The notes below the pieces were generated by a model. That model saw only the letters and a program-made list of their open reading frames with translations. It was not told the origin of the DNA and did not search any database. Positions 46,390-59,036 of a stretch of DNA of 64,000 nt are shown here, in pieces. Origin of the DNA: Boesenbergia rotunda (lineage: Eukaryota > Streptophyta > Magnoliopsida > Zingiberales > Zingiberaceae); NCBI GenBank assembly GCA_024364735.1, contig JAGFNQ010001195.1, forward strand, positions 1,185,827 to 1,249,826, in the 5' to 3' direction. A program made the position numbers and the translations under genes. How positions within the stretch are numbered: position 1 is the stretch's first letter; every line of letters starts with the position of its first letter.

Positions 46390-47720
46390 CCACAAAAATG
46401 TCTCTACTCATCTGGGGTATTCTCAGGATCCTGCGTCTCCTGAGACTTAAAACAAGGAGGGGCAGACATCTGTGACATTAGCGATAGGGTTGCTGCAAAA
46501 GCTTGCATGTGACACACTAATGCCTCAGTGTGCGCCTGGCGGGCCCGTAGTTCCCTCAGCTCTGCATCCCATCTCTGCGTCCTTCTTGGCCCACGTCATC
46601 TCCATTGTCGTGAGTCGAGTCCGCAGAATATCATTCTCCTCTCGCAATTGATGAACCTCACTAGAGGAGGAGGAGGAGGAACTTGGACGTCCCCTAACCC
46701 TGGAGCTCTCATCTGATCATATGTAACTTTTGCCTAAGAGCCAAGGTCGTATAAGGCAGTCTTCCTCCTTCCACCTATGACATCATAGTAAACGTCATTC
46801 ACCTAGTCAGTGGAAAGAGGTTGTGTATCCTCCCCCTCTGCAAAAGGCTGAGACGCCTATGCAACTCTAATGATCATTGCTTCCTGTGAAATAAAAATTA
46901 AATTAATTTCTATTAAATGTCAAAACAGATATACTAAAGTTAATATACTTACATAGATTGCTAAGGACGTCGATCAACAAATGACCTATCTCTTTTTTTA
47001 TGGGTTTTGTTGAATACCTCCCAACTAGTGGGAGGTCTCTGCAACTCAACAGTCTGTATACAGAAATACAGTATTTAAATATATCCAAAAAACATAATGA
47101 ATGTTTATTATAACTTAAATAAAAACTTTCCAAGTAAGTGGCATGCTAGACAATCGAACGGGATCCTGCAGTGTGTTTCGTGGATCCGATGCTGAGGTCA
47201 ACAAGCTCCGAGTTGTGATTGGCTCGAGTAATCGCAGCATTATCTTTCCAATGCTGGGCATCCCAGACGACTCTCCATGTGCCCCAAACTATCTCAGGGA
47301 TCTCAGAAGGTCTAATTTTCTTCTTTCTCCATTTGTATAGCATGTCCCTGTACAGTTTGAGCAATAGGTGTTCCAGGTTTTCTTGAATTCCTCCTCTTGA
47401 CCCTCCACCCAAATATATCTCTTATGTAAAAAAAATATATGTTCAATATCATGTTAGTTTTAACATTAAATAAAATATATATCTAAACTACTTACCAAAC
47501 ATTCACCATAATAAAAATTTTCACATCTTGTTCTATATGACCCCATGTAGTAGTCGAGGATAATTGTTCTTTGAATTTCATTGTAATTAAGCTGAGACCT
47601 GGTGATCGTCTGGGAGAAAGCTGTAGTAAAAATATCACACATTAGTAAAATTTGACCTGAAATATATAAAAATTACATATTTACTTATCAATCACCCACT
47701 ACTCTCAAAGTAATCTGATC
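46390..47720 (-). pseudogene. TNPA-like / Transposase_24 remnant of CACTA-2
   Basis: Leftward frames match the CACTA-1 protein part by part: 47412-47146 carries EIPEIVWGTWRVVWDAQHW...KDN, ANHNSELVDLSIGSTKHTAG; 47040-46950 carries a PPTSWEVFNKTHKK-like segment with errors; 46880-46400 carries an ASQPFAEGED-like start and a coiled-coil tail. Several stops and frameshifts are present, so it is dead. Confidence 0.7.
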
Positions 47721-47822
47721 ACCATGTGGGCTTTGTCCTGACTGTATAATTATAAAATTTCAAAATCATAATATTAGATATACACATTTACAATAGTTAA
47801 TCCAACGAAGATGAAATACAAA

Positions 47823-48793
47823 TGATCTCGGCCTAGCTCACATGTAGCTTGGCCTGCTAGCCTGGCGCCCCATCGGAGTAAGTCAGGGCCAAGGGTCTCA
47901 TTGGGACGAGCGGGCCAAACGGCCCAAGCCGGTAGATGATTGTCCCTACCCATTCCATTCAGGAGCGTTGAGAAGCCGACTCCAATTGGGGGGCCGGATG
48001 CTGGAACGTAGGAGCCTTAACTGGGGAGGTCCCAAGCCAGATCATCCCCGAGCCTGGGAATCCCCGGGTCCTTAGCCATCAGACCTTCGGCGAGGTCAGG
48101 ATAACTAAGCCCGAGCCCCCTTCGTGTCTCGGAGGACACAAATGTCTGATCTTTGGGATGGTAGTTATTTGACCCGGGTTCCCTCGGCATCACAGGTCAG
48201 CGCTCCTATTTGAGATTTGTCGTAACCCTCAGGAACACTCACTCTCTGACATCACACTAGAAGAAAGGGTACGGGGTCGACGCAGACCTGATACTCTTCA
48301 GGCCCAAATCGCGAGTATCTCTTTGACACCATGATCCTCCTGCCATAACCTCGCATCCCATACCACTACTACCTATGTTCGTGTTAGGCCAAGTGGCGCT
48401 TGACGATGCTTGCCAGCGGGCTGACAGTGCCCCTTACCTTATTCCAGTATGCAACACCTTACCCAGCCACCACTGTCTATGCCTTGCCTTGTTCCCGCAT
48501 ACGACAAGAGGTGGCAGGCCGGGCAGAAGCTGTAGGCTCCCTCGGCTATATAAGCCCCTCTGCTCCCCTTTGCAGAGGTATGCGCAATAGTATTTTTTCC
48601 ACTGTTCCATTACTTTCTTGCTTTTCCACCGGGGACTGACTTAACCGTCGGAGGGCCTTGCCGGGGAATTTTTTCGGCGGGTTTGCTAACGGTCATTCTC
48701 TTGTAGGTCGGAGCCCCGACATCAGCAGCTCGTGGCACTCGGGGGGCTGCTTCGCTCTTGGGAGTTCACCTAACTTCATTCGCGACAGGATCA
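47823..48793 (+). mobile_element. Solo LTR of the gag-only retrotransposon family
   Basis: 971 bp, TGATCTCGGCC...GGATCA, with perfect target duplication ACAAA (47818-47822; 48794-48798). Matches the LTRs at 3712 and 10194 in order: gtagcttggcctgctagcctgg, TATA box TATATAAG (48547-48554), taaccgtcggagggcc, and the cagcagctcg...gctcttgggagt ending. No internal sequence remains, so it arose by LTR-LTR recombination. Confidence 0.92.
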
Positions 48794-49150
48794 ACAAACA
48801 ACTAGTATCAATGAAGATGAAATAGAAACAACTAGTAACATTCAATATTTAATCACCTGATCTTATTCCAATGGAACTAAATTAACATGTAAGTTTTTAT
48901 CGCTTGACTCCGTTGATACATCAACCTCCTCATTGCTAGATATCTCGCCATCATCGTTTTTGGGACATTATCTATTTGGTATTTAATGCTTGATTGGTAT
49001 TTCTGAATAAACGAGTTCATTATGGCTTCTCTTATTGATAAGCTCGAGATTTTGGACAGTTGTCGTTTTGGGCATTCAATGCTGACCTAGGCTTATTTGA
49101 CAAACAGCTAGCCATTCAAGTTGGGTTTTCAGGTTGTTATCTAATGAATC

Positions 49151-50307
49151 TGTTAAGCGTGCGGAAAGTCTTGGTATGCAGACACGAAGTTCTTAATGCA
49201 GGGTTACAATAAGTTCTGGTTGTGGACTGGCAAAGACTTGAGGGGTGGGAAATAAGTTCTAGTCGTGGACTGGGCACCGAAGTCCTGATCCGGAAGATCG
49301 AGCAGAAGTCTTAGCCGGGCGGGAGCTGCGGACAAAAGTAGAGACGAGTCGAGGAACGGACGTCTTGAGATCCGGCAGTCTCGGAGGCTGAGCAAAAGTC
49401 CAACTGGAGTAGCCGGTTGGCGAAAGGTAACTTCTCCAGAGTGGAGTAGGTGAGGGCGCGTTCCCCGAAAGAGGGAACAGTAGGCGTCGGTTCGACCTAG
49501 GGTTCCATTTGGAAATCCAAAGTCAGAACCAAGACAACACAAACTGTTATTTATACTTGATTTTATTATTACTGCTGTTTTGGAACTAACCCTGGTTGCA
49601 GGAGCAAGAGGTTCAAGTTTCTGCATCCCAGGCGCCTGAGAGGGCTCAAGCGCCCGAGAACACAGGCGCCTGTGTTGATACAGGCACCCCAAATGGGGTT
49701 TCTTCCTGTGGCTGCGAAGCAGAGCTAGCAGGTTGCCACGTCAGCATGTGAGGCGTCTATGAGCAGTCAGGCGCCCTAGAAGTCCCAGGCGCCCTGGACG
49801 GGGGATAGACGTCGGCTGAGTCTGCGGATAAGTTTGCGCCCAAACCGGCTGACGTGGCAGGCGTCCCATAGCAACACAGGCGCCCTGGACACTAGTATAA
49901 AAGGGGGTTCACCCCCTTCTTCCAAAACAAGATTTCTCTCAACTCAAGCACTCAAATGCTCAGTTCATTTCCTCCATGCTCGAGTTCCAAGCGTCAACAA
50001 CGCTCAAGATCAACGACCTGCTGCTTCGTTCTTCAGATTTCTTTCCGGTCGTCGATATAATTTCAAGTTTCTTTCAATTCTGTATTCGTAAATTAAAATC
50101 TTGTAATATCTTTTTCGAAATATAGAATTGCCCAACGAAAACGGTCAAGGATCGTGGGCCTTGGAGTAGGAGCCGTTACAAACTCCGAACCAAGTAAAAA
50201 CAAAAGGAGTTAGCATTTCTATATTTTCCGCTGTGCATTATTCTTACTTATTCGAATTTATTTTTATTAATATTCACCCCCCTCTATCGATTCTAAACGA
50301 TCCCACA
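49151..50307 (+). mobile_element. Copia-like solo LTR (boundaries approximate)
   Basis: Starts about TGTTAAGCGTGCGG and ends about ...acgatcccaca. TATA box tataaaa at 49896-49902, just upstream of the transcribed part. The 3' part (tattcacccccctctatcg) has the look of Sire/Maximus-type Copia LTR ends. Upstream of the TATA box about nine variants of caggcgccctgg recur (49628-49885). A target duplication was not found, so the ends are not proven. Confidence 0.65.
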
Positions 50308-53300
50308 GCTTGTACTGCAATGATGAAAAGTTCATACTTGTTGAATCGTTTGGTTGAATTAACCTCAAATAAATTTTATAAATGATATTTTCTGGTGCCC
50401 GTCCTTGGAGTTGGATCATACTAAGAACATCTGAATAATACACATCTTTTGAAAGATAACGTTAGGTATTCAACCTCGATAATTTCCTCTAGTTTGTCAT
50501 AATAGTCAAATTGATTATCATTGTTGTTTGTTGATCCTTTAACACAAACACCAAAATTATACGTTAACCTTTGTGAATCACGTTAGCCCACATGAAATCT
50601 GTATCCATTCATATAATAACCAGAGAAGACGGTCACAGAACGCAGAGGTCCAAATGCGAGATTTTTTATTCGTTCATCTTCTACATTTGAAATTCTATAA
50701 TCATTCACCTATAATAGTGGTCGGTGATAAAATTAGATGAATATATAATAAAGAATTGTAAACAGAAAAATGCATACTAATTCACTTGCATATATTTGAA
50801 ATTAAAATGCAAATTCATCCTCTATCTTCTGATCTACCTCATTTTCACTTATAGATGAATGTTGAATGTACAACTGTTGTTCGTACAATCTGACATATAA
50901 GGTAATTTAATATCATATTATATTTCTAATTATATTATCAGATAGTAATTTAATACAAATAAATATATAAACTGGAGGTATTACTTTAGGTATGGTTTGA
51001 CCTCTTCACTGCTCAGGAGTATATATGTCCTGTCAGCATGATATTCTTGGTCATTTAACTGTTTAGATAGAGTTGTACCCATTGCTCTTCCAGGATACTT
51101 AAAAATAGAAAGCATGTCGGGGCCAAATGTTTGAATGTCATCTTAATTGCGTGGACACTTTCAATGTTTGATTTTCACATTATCAGCAAAGTAGTACGAG
51201 CAAAACGAACTTACTTCTTTAACCAGATATGCATTCCATATTGATACCTCAACTCTTGCCTTGTTACACACATTATTCTTTAATTTCCTAAGAAACCTTT
51301 CAAAAGGATACATCTATCTATATTATACAAAATCACCTATTTGTGTCTCACTAGGTAAATGAATAGGTAGATGTTCCATTGAATCAAAAAACTTAGTGGA
51401 AATATTTACTCAAGCTTACATATTATTAATGGAATCTCTGTCTGAAGGCGTAACATATCTGATACCGTAATAACCTTGGAAGTTAGATTTTTGAAATAAA
51501 GACTTAATTCTATAAGTGCTTGCCAAATATTATTAGGAAGTAATTCTTCGAAAACTATTGGAATTAATCTTTGCATGAATACATGACAATCATGACTCTT
51601 CATTCCAACCATTTTTAATCTGTTTGTATCCACGCAACGAGACATATTTGATATGTATCCATCTGAAAATTTGATTGCTTTCAATCAAGAACACATTGCT
51701 TGCTTACTTTCTTTGTCCAATGTATAACATACATTGGAATATTTACCAGTTGTTTCATTCTGATGCAACTCATGCCTGTTTACTAATCGTTTCAATTCTT
51801 CATATGATTTTGTTGTATCTATAGTTCCCATGAACATTTAACACAGTATTGATGATATCGTCAAAGAAATTTTTCTCAATATGCATCACATCCAAATTAT
51901 GTCGAATGAGTAAATATTTTCAATATAGAAATTTCCAAAAAATACTTCTTTTCCTCCAATCGTATTTGTTGACTCTAACAATGTACTTATTGATATCATT
52001 CAAACCATCCTGATATACTGGTAGAAATCCATAACTAACAATTTCATTAAACATTTCTTCACCTAACATCCAAACTAGGGGTAGTTTCCTAACCACTTCA
52101 TTTCTTGTGAAAAATTTCTTATTTCTTCTGAACGGATCACCAATAGGTAAAAATTTTCGATGATTATCAAACCAAGAAATCTTTCCACTGCAAGGCAAAG
52201 AAAATGCATCAGACTGACTCATATAATTTGGACATGCTAACATTTCAGCTGTGCTCCATCCTGATAACATTGAGTATGGGGGAAAATCACTAATGGTACA
52301 TAACGATATTGCATGCATTGTAAAGTTTGATTTACTTGCGATGTCATACGTCTTTGACCCTATATTCCACAAATGGTTCAGCTCAGCAATCAAAGGTTGT
52401 AAAAATACATTTATTTGTCCTTTTGGATTATGAAGACCTGGAATTATCACGGTAAGATACATGAATTCATTTTTCATGCACATCCATGGTGGTAAGTTAT
52501 ACGGTGTTAAAATAACTGACCATGATGAATATTGTTGTGCATAACTTACAAATGGTTGAAATCCATCTGTAGAAAGTCCAAGTCTCACATTACGTGGTTC
52601 CATTGCAAAGGAAGAAAATGTTGAATCTAAATGTGTCTATGTAGGGGAATCACAAGGATCACACATTATGTCTCCTTCATGTTCATGGTTTTGATGTCAG
52701 ATCATATGTCTTGCTGTTGCTGCTGATGCATACAAGCGTTGGAGTCTAGCAGTCAAAGGGAAGTAATACATGACTTTGTAGGAAATATTTTTCTTCTTCT
52801 TCCCAACCATGCGACTACTTTGCTTGTAACGAGGATGATTACACATTTTACATTCCATCAACTCACTATCTTTGTTCTAATAGATTATGCAATTATTGAT
52901 ACAACAATATATCTTCTCGACTGGCAAACCCAAGTTTCTAATTAATTTTTTAGTAGTGTAGAAACTATCTGTCATGCAGTTATCTGTTGGAAACAACTTT
53001 GACATCAATTGACATATGTTATCATAACATCGTTTTGAGAAATAATATTCGGTCTTCATATTCAATAATCTTGCAGTAGCAGACAATTGAGAATGACTAG
53101 AAGGAATACATTCTCATACTTCTCTTTCACTAGTCTTCAACATGTCATATATTTTTTGAACTTCACGAGTAGGTATTTGATCTACATTTGATTGATCAAA
53201 TGCATTCATTGCATCATAAACCATTGATTGCATTGCATCAGCAGACCTATATGATGCATCTGGACCAATTTGGTTGGATGATGAAGCGACGGAAGGTCAA

Positions 53301-53573
53301 CGGGTTTAAAGACATACGACTCTTTATGACAATATCGGTTGTAATAATCTGAAACAAACTCATACCTACAGATTTGTGTTTTCAATGTATCCTTATCACA
53401 GAAAGCTGTATTTCTATATCTGCGTTGATTACATGGACACTTTAACTCAACGTCATTCAAACACTCAGGATGACACTTTGCAAAGTTCATAAATTTTTCA
53501 ACTCTAACAAAAAAATTCTTAGTAGATAAATCCATTATTTAACCTATTATACATCTGTGCCTTGTTCATATGC
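50308..53573 (-). pseudogene. TNPD-type transposase remnant of CACTA-2
   Basis: Collinear with the CACTA-1 transposase. From about 53573: HMNKAQMYNRL, CPCNQRRYRN (53430 region), ATARLLNMKTEYYFSKRCYD (53086-52877), LGLSTDGFQPFVSYAQQYSS (52603-51920), FLPIGDPFRRNKKFF, KMVGMKSHDCHVFMQRLIP (51684-51406), DUF4218-like sequence at 51400-51000, and DUF4216-like traces at 50900-50320. Many stops and shifts separate the pieces. It preserves the SWFDNHRKFLP join that is split in CACTA-1, which proves where the nested element landed there. Confidence 0.85.
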
Positions 53574-53864
53574 ATTGTATCCTAATAACAATAAAATATT
53601 CAATATTAATACTCATGCAAACATCTATACCAAAAAGATTCAGCTTAACTACTTTAACAAATAATAAAATAGCTAAACTAATTTACAATTTGATTTGTCA
53701 ATCACAAATAACAATCTAAATTATTCAACTTTATTTTTATTAAACAAACACAAATTAGTATCCTAAATTTAAAAAATTAAGGATATTAATTATCCTAATT
53801 AAGAATAATTAATTAGGATAAGTAATTATCCTAATTAATTAATTAGAATAATTTTAGCTCAGTG

Positions 53865-54070
53865 GCCGGTGGCGGCAGCTGAGGCCGCGCGTGGCTGCAG
53901 GAGTCCCCATGCAGCCACAGGAGGCCGCGCGCGCCGCCAGGAGGGAGGAAATCTTAGCTATTTGCGTACTTGTGATCGGAGGAGAAGATTGCCGGAGGAG
54001 GAGACGCCGGACGACGGAAACGCCGGGGAGAAATTTCCTAAACACGCGACGACGGGAGAGGGAGTCACGA
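53865..54070. repeat. GC-rich island near the right end of CACTA-2
   Basis: GC-rich gaggccgcgcgtggctgcag-like sequence at the same place relative to the transposase start as 41780-42130 in CACTA-1. No protein homology. Confidence 0.6.
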
Positions 54071-54248
54071 CAGGAATAAACCTAAAATAGCGACAGACAA
54101 GTCAAATCTGTCGCTATTAGCAAAGGAATTTAACTTTTCCGTCGCTATTTTAGGGAATTTGCCATGTAACCCTAAAATAACGACGGATTTATTTTATCCG
54201 TCGCTAATAACGACGGACGTTTAAGCAGTTCGTCGCTATTTAGGAAAT

Positions 54249-54716
54249 TTTTGTAGTGTACTCTGGTGATCATGCAAAATTTTTATAAAGATCATCTGAG
54301 ATTCGACGTTATTCAACCTCGTGAATCATTTTTTTCATATTAATTTTGAGCTGAATTAATAGGAGTGCTAAAATAAATGAATAGTCTTTTACCATTATTA
54401 TCAACTAATTGAAAATAACGTTTCTAATTATTAATGAGAGAAAGAATAAAATTTTAAAATTGTTTTGAAGGTATTTTAATGATTTTAAAATTCTAAAATG
54501 AAAGTTTGGAAAATAAGTAACTTTTAAAGGGTAAAATGGAAAATAAAAAATAAAAAAGGCACGACGACTAAGAGTTAACGCGTAAACGGGCAATCCGTGT
54601 GCGCGAATCTTAAAGCAGCTTCGGAAGTGATGGTTTCTTGCCACGTTTTCGTTGGACCAAATTTTGGCCATAATTATTTTCGCCTTAATTAGAGAAATGA
54701 TAGGCACAGTAAAAAT
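54249..54716. other. Intergenic sequence right of CACTA-2
   Basis: AT-rich, with no recognisable gene or repeat. An open frame on the minus strand here has no family resemblance. Confidence 0.5.
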
Positions 54717-55047
54717 AAATATCTCAGTGAAATCTTTAACCGTCACTTAACGGTACGTCCGATCGTCGATCGGATACTACCGGTGGCCTTTGATCGTCGT
54801 CCCAAATCAAATTATACCTTGGGAGGACAGTGAACCCGTTAGGATCACCGACAACGGTGTACCCGTCAAAATTTACGGTGAATAATGTGAGATTGCAATT
54901 GTGACGATCCCTGACGGGTTCACCGTGCCCACCAAGATATAGTTTGGTTCGGAGGCGGCGGTCGAAGGCCGCCGTATAGTGTCCGATCAACGATCGGACG
55001 TCGGACGTACCGTCGATTGATGGTCAAAATTTTCAGCGAGAGATTCA
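54717..55047. mobile_element. MITE-like inverted-repeat element upstream of the RRM gene
   Basis: Left arm aacggtacgtccgatcgtcg with the preceding gaaatctttaaccgtcactt matches the reverse complement of the right arm (cgacggtacgtccgac, gaaaattttgaccatcaat). About 330 bp. The interior shares the phrase aaatcaaattatacc...gaacccgtt..gatc with the element at 56286. It ends about 165 bp before the RRM gene start codon. Confidence 0.7.
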
Positions 55048-55212
55048 CTTTCACTAGACGTATAATTACTCCCCTAATTATTCCTCTAGTAAACCCAATT
55101 CACTCATTTAAAACCAATTCCAGTCCACTCAAGTTTAATCGCGTTACGACGACGCAAATCTCTCTCCGCCCCTTCCTTTCCGCCGACGATTTCGAGCTCC
55201 AGATCCTGCAAA

Positions 55213-57816
55213 ATGTCGGTGAGTATCGCCGGATCCACTGCTCCTACATTCTTTCTCCTTTATTGATTCTTCCGCCAGTTCCGGAATCTAGATCTCTCTT
55301 TCCCTTCTTGCTTTCTTCGTTTAGTTGTTTCTGGTGGCATTGATCAGATGTTTCTTGTCTTGGATCTGAAGTCCGGATTGTTCATGTCTCAATATTTGTC
55401 AAAGATTTCAACTTTGATAGTGCGAATCCATGGCTGAAGTTTCACTTGCGACTTCATTCCGACACGCCACTACTCCTTTCCACTGATTCGGTGTGTTTTA
55501 ATCCGGTTGGATTGAAAAAGTTCATCTTGGTTTATGATGTCGAGATTGCGTGAATGTAGATCTGATTGTTCTGGATCTCAGGGTTCGTTTCTTGCTGTGC
55601 CTGTAATGGCGTATTATGGTTCATCAATGAACTAGTCAATCATTTGCTCTCATTGAGCTCCCTTTAATTTAGTCTGATGTTTGTGCTTTGCGAAAACTGA
55701 GGCAGAAGTTGAAATTTGTACTCTTCTGCTACTCGTTTAGCTCCCAATTACTCCAATTCTTCTCTGGTAGTTGCTTGTTTAGTTTAGCATACTAAATATA
55801 GCAACCGGTGCACGAAACTCCCGTCTTACATCTTGAGTAAGGTTAAGAAGGGTTGGATCATATTGAATATTGGATCTATGATACACAGTCTTATTCTACA
55901 TTAGCTATTTTCACAACTTGAATCCATAATCACAAAGTCACAACTTATTAAGTTTAGCATGCTAATATACGAAATATAATTCCAACCTAGTTTATAGAGA
56001 GCGGGGTCAACATTATATTACATATTTTGGAAGACGACATTCTATTGAGAAACTTGAGAAGACGATAGATTTTTAATACCTGTTGAAGTCTTATTGATTA
56101 TAAATTGTTTTGGGGATTCTGTTTCATGCTCTTTTATCTCTTATTGAATTATGTTAATATTATTGGTTCTTTAGTCAGACATTGAATTACAGGTTACATG
56201 AAGTGATGCAGAATGATTAGTATTAAATGGTAACTATCTTCTTTTTCCTCCAACTGGTGGGTTTTTAGAAAGATCTACGATAGAGAGCGTGAATTCACAA
56301 CGTGAAATTTAACATGAATGACGTGACATTTTTCGTAAGCACGTCCGATTGTCACCTGGACATTGGCTGTAGCCTCCGATCGCCCTCCGGAATCAAACTA
56401 TAACCTGAGAGGCACGATGAACCCATCGAGGATCGCTGCAATTAGAGTGTCACGTCATTCACGTTGAGTTTCATGCTGCGAATTCATGTTGTGTATCATT
56501 TTTGTTTTAGAAAACTTATTTATAGTTCAAACTCATTTTTTTTTTTTTCTCTTTAATGTGATTTATCATCTTCTTGTTAAATTTGCTTCTATATTTATTA
56601 AACTATGGAATTGATAAGGCTTTTTTTTTTTTGTTTAAAACTGAACATTGAACTCTTATTTTCCCCTTTTCCGCAAGCAAAGACAGTGAAGATAAGCAAC
56701 ATTTCTTCGTTAGCATCTCAAAGGGATGTACAAGAATTCTTTTCCTTCTCTGGGGATATTGATTACGTTGAATTGCAAAGGTAATTTTATATCCGTTGTT
56801 AGAACCTTTTTGGTATCTGTAAAGATTTTGAATTAGGGAACGATGTGACGAAATGAAATATTTCTTTTTGCAGTGAATCAGAAAATACTCAATGTGCATA
56901 CGTTACTTTCAAAGAGTCACAGGGAGCAGAAACTGCAGTTCTTCTTACGGTGAATTAAACTCTCGATATAAACTCCTGTTTCTTTCCGCGATATCTTATA
57001 AGGATGCCTTTTGTTTTCTTTTCCCAATTGAAACAGCAAGATAGTAAATCCGTTTCTGCTCTATAACTACAGGGAGCAACCATTGTTGATCGGGCTGTTG
57101 CAGTTACACCAGCTCCAAATTACAAGTTGCCTCCTGAAGCATTCAGGCATTCTCTAGTAAGTTTGGTGTCTTTGTTACTCTTTGCTTTTTGTCATTTTAT
57201 TAATTGCGTGACTTTTTGTGCTTGAAAGGATGGAAAATCATCAGCTACCAGTGTGGCTGTGCAGAGGGCAGAAGATGTGGTAAGTAGCATGTTGGCCAAG
57301 GGTTTTGTTCTGAGCAAGGATGCACTCCAGAAAGCCAAATCCTTTGATGAGCAGCACCAGCTTCTGTCGACTGCCTCAGCTACAGTCACATCTCTGGACA
57401 AGAGGATTGGTCTGAGTGAGAAGCTAAGCACAGGTATGGCCATGGTCAGTGGCAAGGTCAGGGAGGTGGATGAGCAATTCGGGGTATGGGGGATCACAAG
57501 GTCAGCCTTTGCTACTGCTGAGCAAACGGCCACGAATGCTGGATCAGCTATTTGGAGCAACCCCTATGTCTCAAATGGCGCATCCTGGTTCTCCAGTGCA
57601 CTTGGCAAAGTAATGAAGGCAGCTGAGGATGTTAGCATGATGACTAGGGAGAAGGTTGAGAAGGCCGAAGAAGAAAGGAAAGAAATGTTCTGGAATGAGA
57701 AAGGTGGGATTGTGAGCCAGTATGCAAAGGTCCACCTTGACGAGCCATTGCTGAGTGAACCCGCGATTGTGCCTGTATATTCCATGGACGAGGAAGAGAA
57801 GCTGAGGGCCTTGTGA
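55213..57816 (+). CDS. RRM protein, BPA1-like (binding partner of ACD11), five exons
   Basis: Exons 55213-55218, 56683-56780, 56874-56949, 57073-57156 and 57229-57816 give 283 codons plus stop, with consistent phases. The first exon encodes only Met-Ser. An N-terminal RNA-recognition motif follows: TVKISNISSLASQRDVQEFF, SFSGDIDYVELQ (RNP2 side), CAYVTFKESQGAETAVLL (RNP1-like), then VTPAPNYKLPPEA. A long helical C-terminal half has QRAEDVVSSMLAKGFVLSKD, FDEQHQLLSTASATVTSLDK and VREVDEQFGVWGITRSAF. This layout is that of plant BPA1/BPL proteins, partners of the sphingolipid-transfer protein ACD11 that affect cell death and immunity; the role is inferred from family. The long first intron (1.46 kb) right after a two-codon exon is typical of the group and contains a MITE. 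Confidence 0.92.
56286..56495. mobile_element. MITE-like element in intron 1 of the RRM gene
   Basis: Inverted arms: gcgtgaattcacaacgtgaa and aacatgaatgacgtgacat on the left; tgtcacgtcattcacgttga and catgctgcgaattcatg on the right. About 210 bp. Its interior (ggaatcaaactataacctga, gatgaacccatcgaggatcg) is related to 54800-54865. Confidence 0.75.
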
Positions 57817-59036
57817 GTTTGTGTGCATTTGATAAATTTGTGTCATTGTTCCTTCTTTGTTTTGTACAGTCATTCTTTTGATGCTTGTACAATCCTTTGG
57901 CATTGCTGGGGCATGTCCAGCATGGAACTTGCACGCGACATTTGTGTTTTCAAATCAATAGTCAATGTTAAACCACTACGTCGCTGTTATTCTCTAGTTA
58001 ATGCACAAGTGTTTTAGAAGCATCTTAAAAGAAGTCAAGCATCAACTTGTATGCCATCCCGTGTCTACACGTCATATCAAAGTTTAATTGTCTCATCTAG
58101 AGAATCATACTAATTTTGATTGCTTAAAAGTTACACAGACATGAATAAGAGCCACTTACTGATGCGATGTCACTCAAATCAACAACCATAACGGCCCATT
58201 TTTGGTGAAAACACTGTCAACTGTAACAATCTGGAGACAGAAACCGTTTTGTTATTCCGTAAAGAAAGAAAATGCTTGAATAAAATGATTACAAATGACA
58301 TCAAAAGAGATCCTGCATAAAAATGGATTTATTCTTCATCTAAGTATCATGCACGTTATTCATCCAAATTGTTGCCTTAATAACAATAGTTTTACGACCA
58401 CCTATTCAAAATATTCACTATAAATTTTGTTTGGTTAGAATACCTTTCTTTTTCCTGTAATGGAAGAGGGCAAGTCAGTTAGTTTCAGGCCTGTATCTTG
58501 TTCGAAAGATACATTCAATATTCGGTTTGGCAGCCGAAACTTAGCTAGATAGAAATAAATATTCTAAATGCATAGGTAGCTGCATTTGTCAGCTAAAGTT
58601 ACAAATTGATCACTTCAGTTATTCACTACTAGGAAGGGTGTGGCACCACTGCCTTCAACATACTGCCAGTTAAGCTTTGTCACAGTCTGCTTCATATATC
58701 TTTTAACAACCATCTTATTACATACTCATAATGCAACAAAAATTAGCAGTATATAGTAGTATATAGAGTTAAATGACAAAGTAAAGCCGCTTAATTGGTG
58801 TGGTAGCAATAGTTTCTTGCTAATTTTAGGATTACAAGTCACACAACTGAAATCATGTGAACTTTACAGATGAACTAGTCAAAAGGAAAAGTATAATTGC
58901 ATAAAAATAAAGTACAAGATATAGAATTACCTAAAGCCGCATAATTGCTTCCTTGAACCAAAAGAGTTGGTAAAATTATTTGTTTGCATATAGGATGACT
59001 ATGACTGCATGTTAAGTTCAAAATGGTATATATTTA
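57817..59036. other. Region between convergent genes
   Basis: Contains the 3' UTR of the RRM gene and probably the 3' UTR (and perhaps a last small exon) of the SNARE gene. No other gene is recognised. Confidence 0.5.

Larger units (their letters stand above)
44356..54248 (-). mobile_element. CACTA (En/Spm) transposon 2, decayed and multiply invaded
   Basis: The right end reads CACTACAAAAATTTCC on the minus strand (terminus 54248). The left end is a mutated CACACACAAAAAAAAACAAG at 44356. Subterminal repeats near the ends have the core TAGCGACGGAA. The 3-bp flanks (TAA left, TAC right) do not match fully, so the left terminus is approximate. It holds remnants of both CACTA genes, read leftwards like CACTA-1, and three insertions: a hAT-type element, a solo LTR and a Copia-like LTR. 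Confidence 0.85.
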
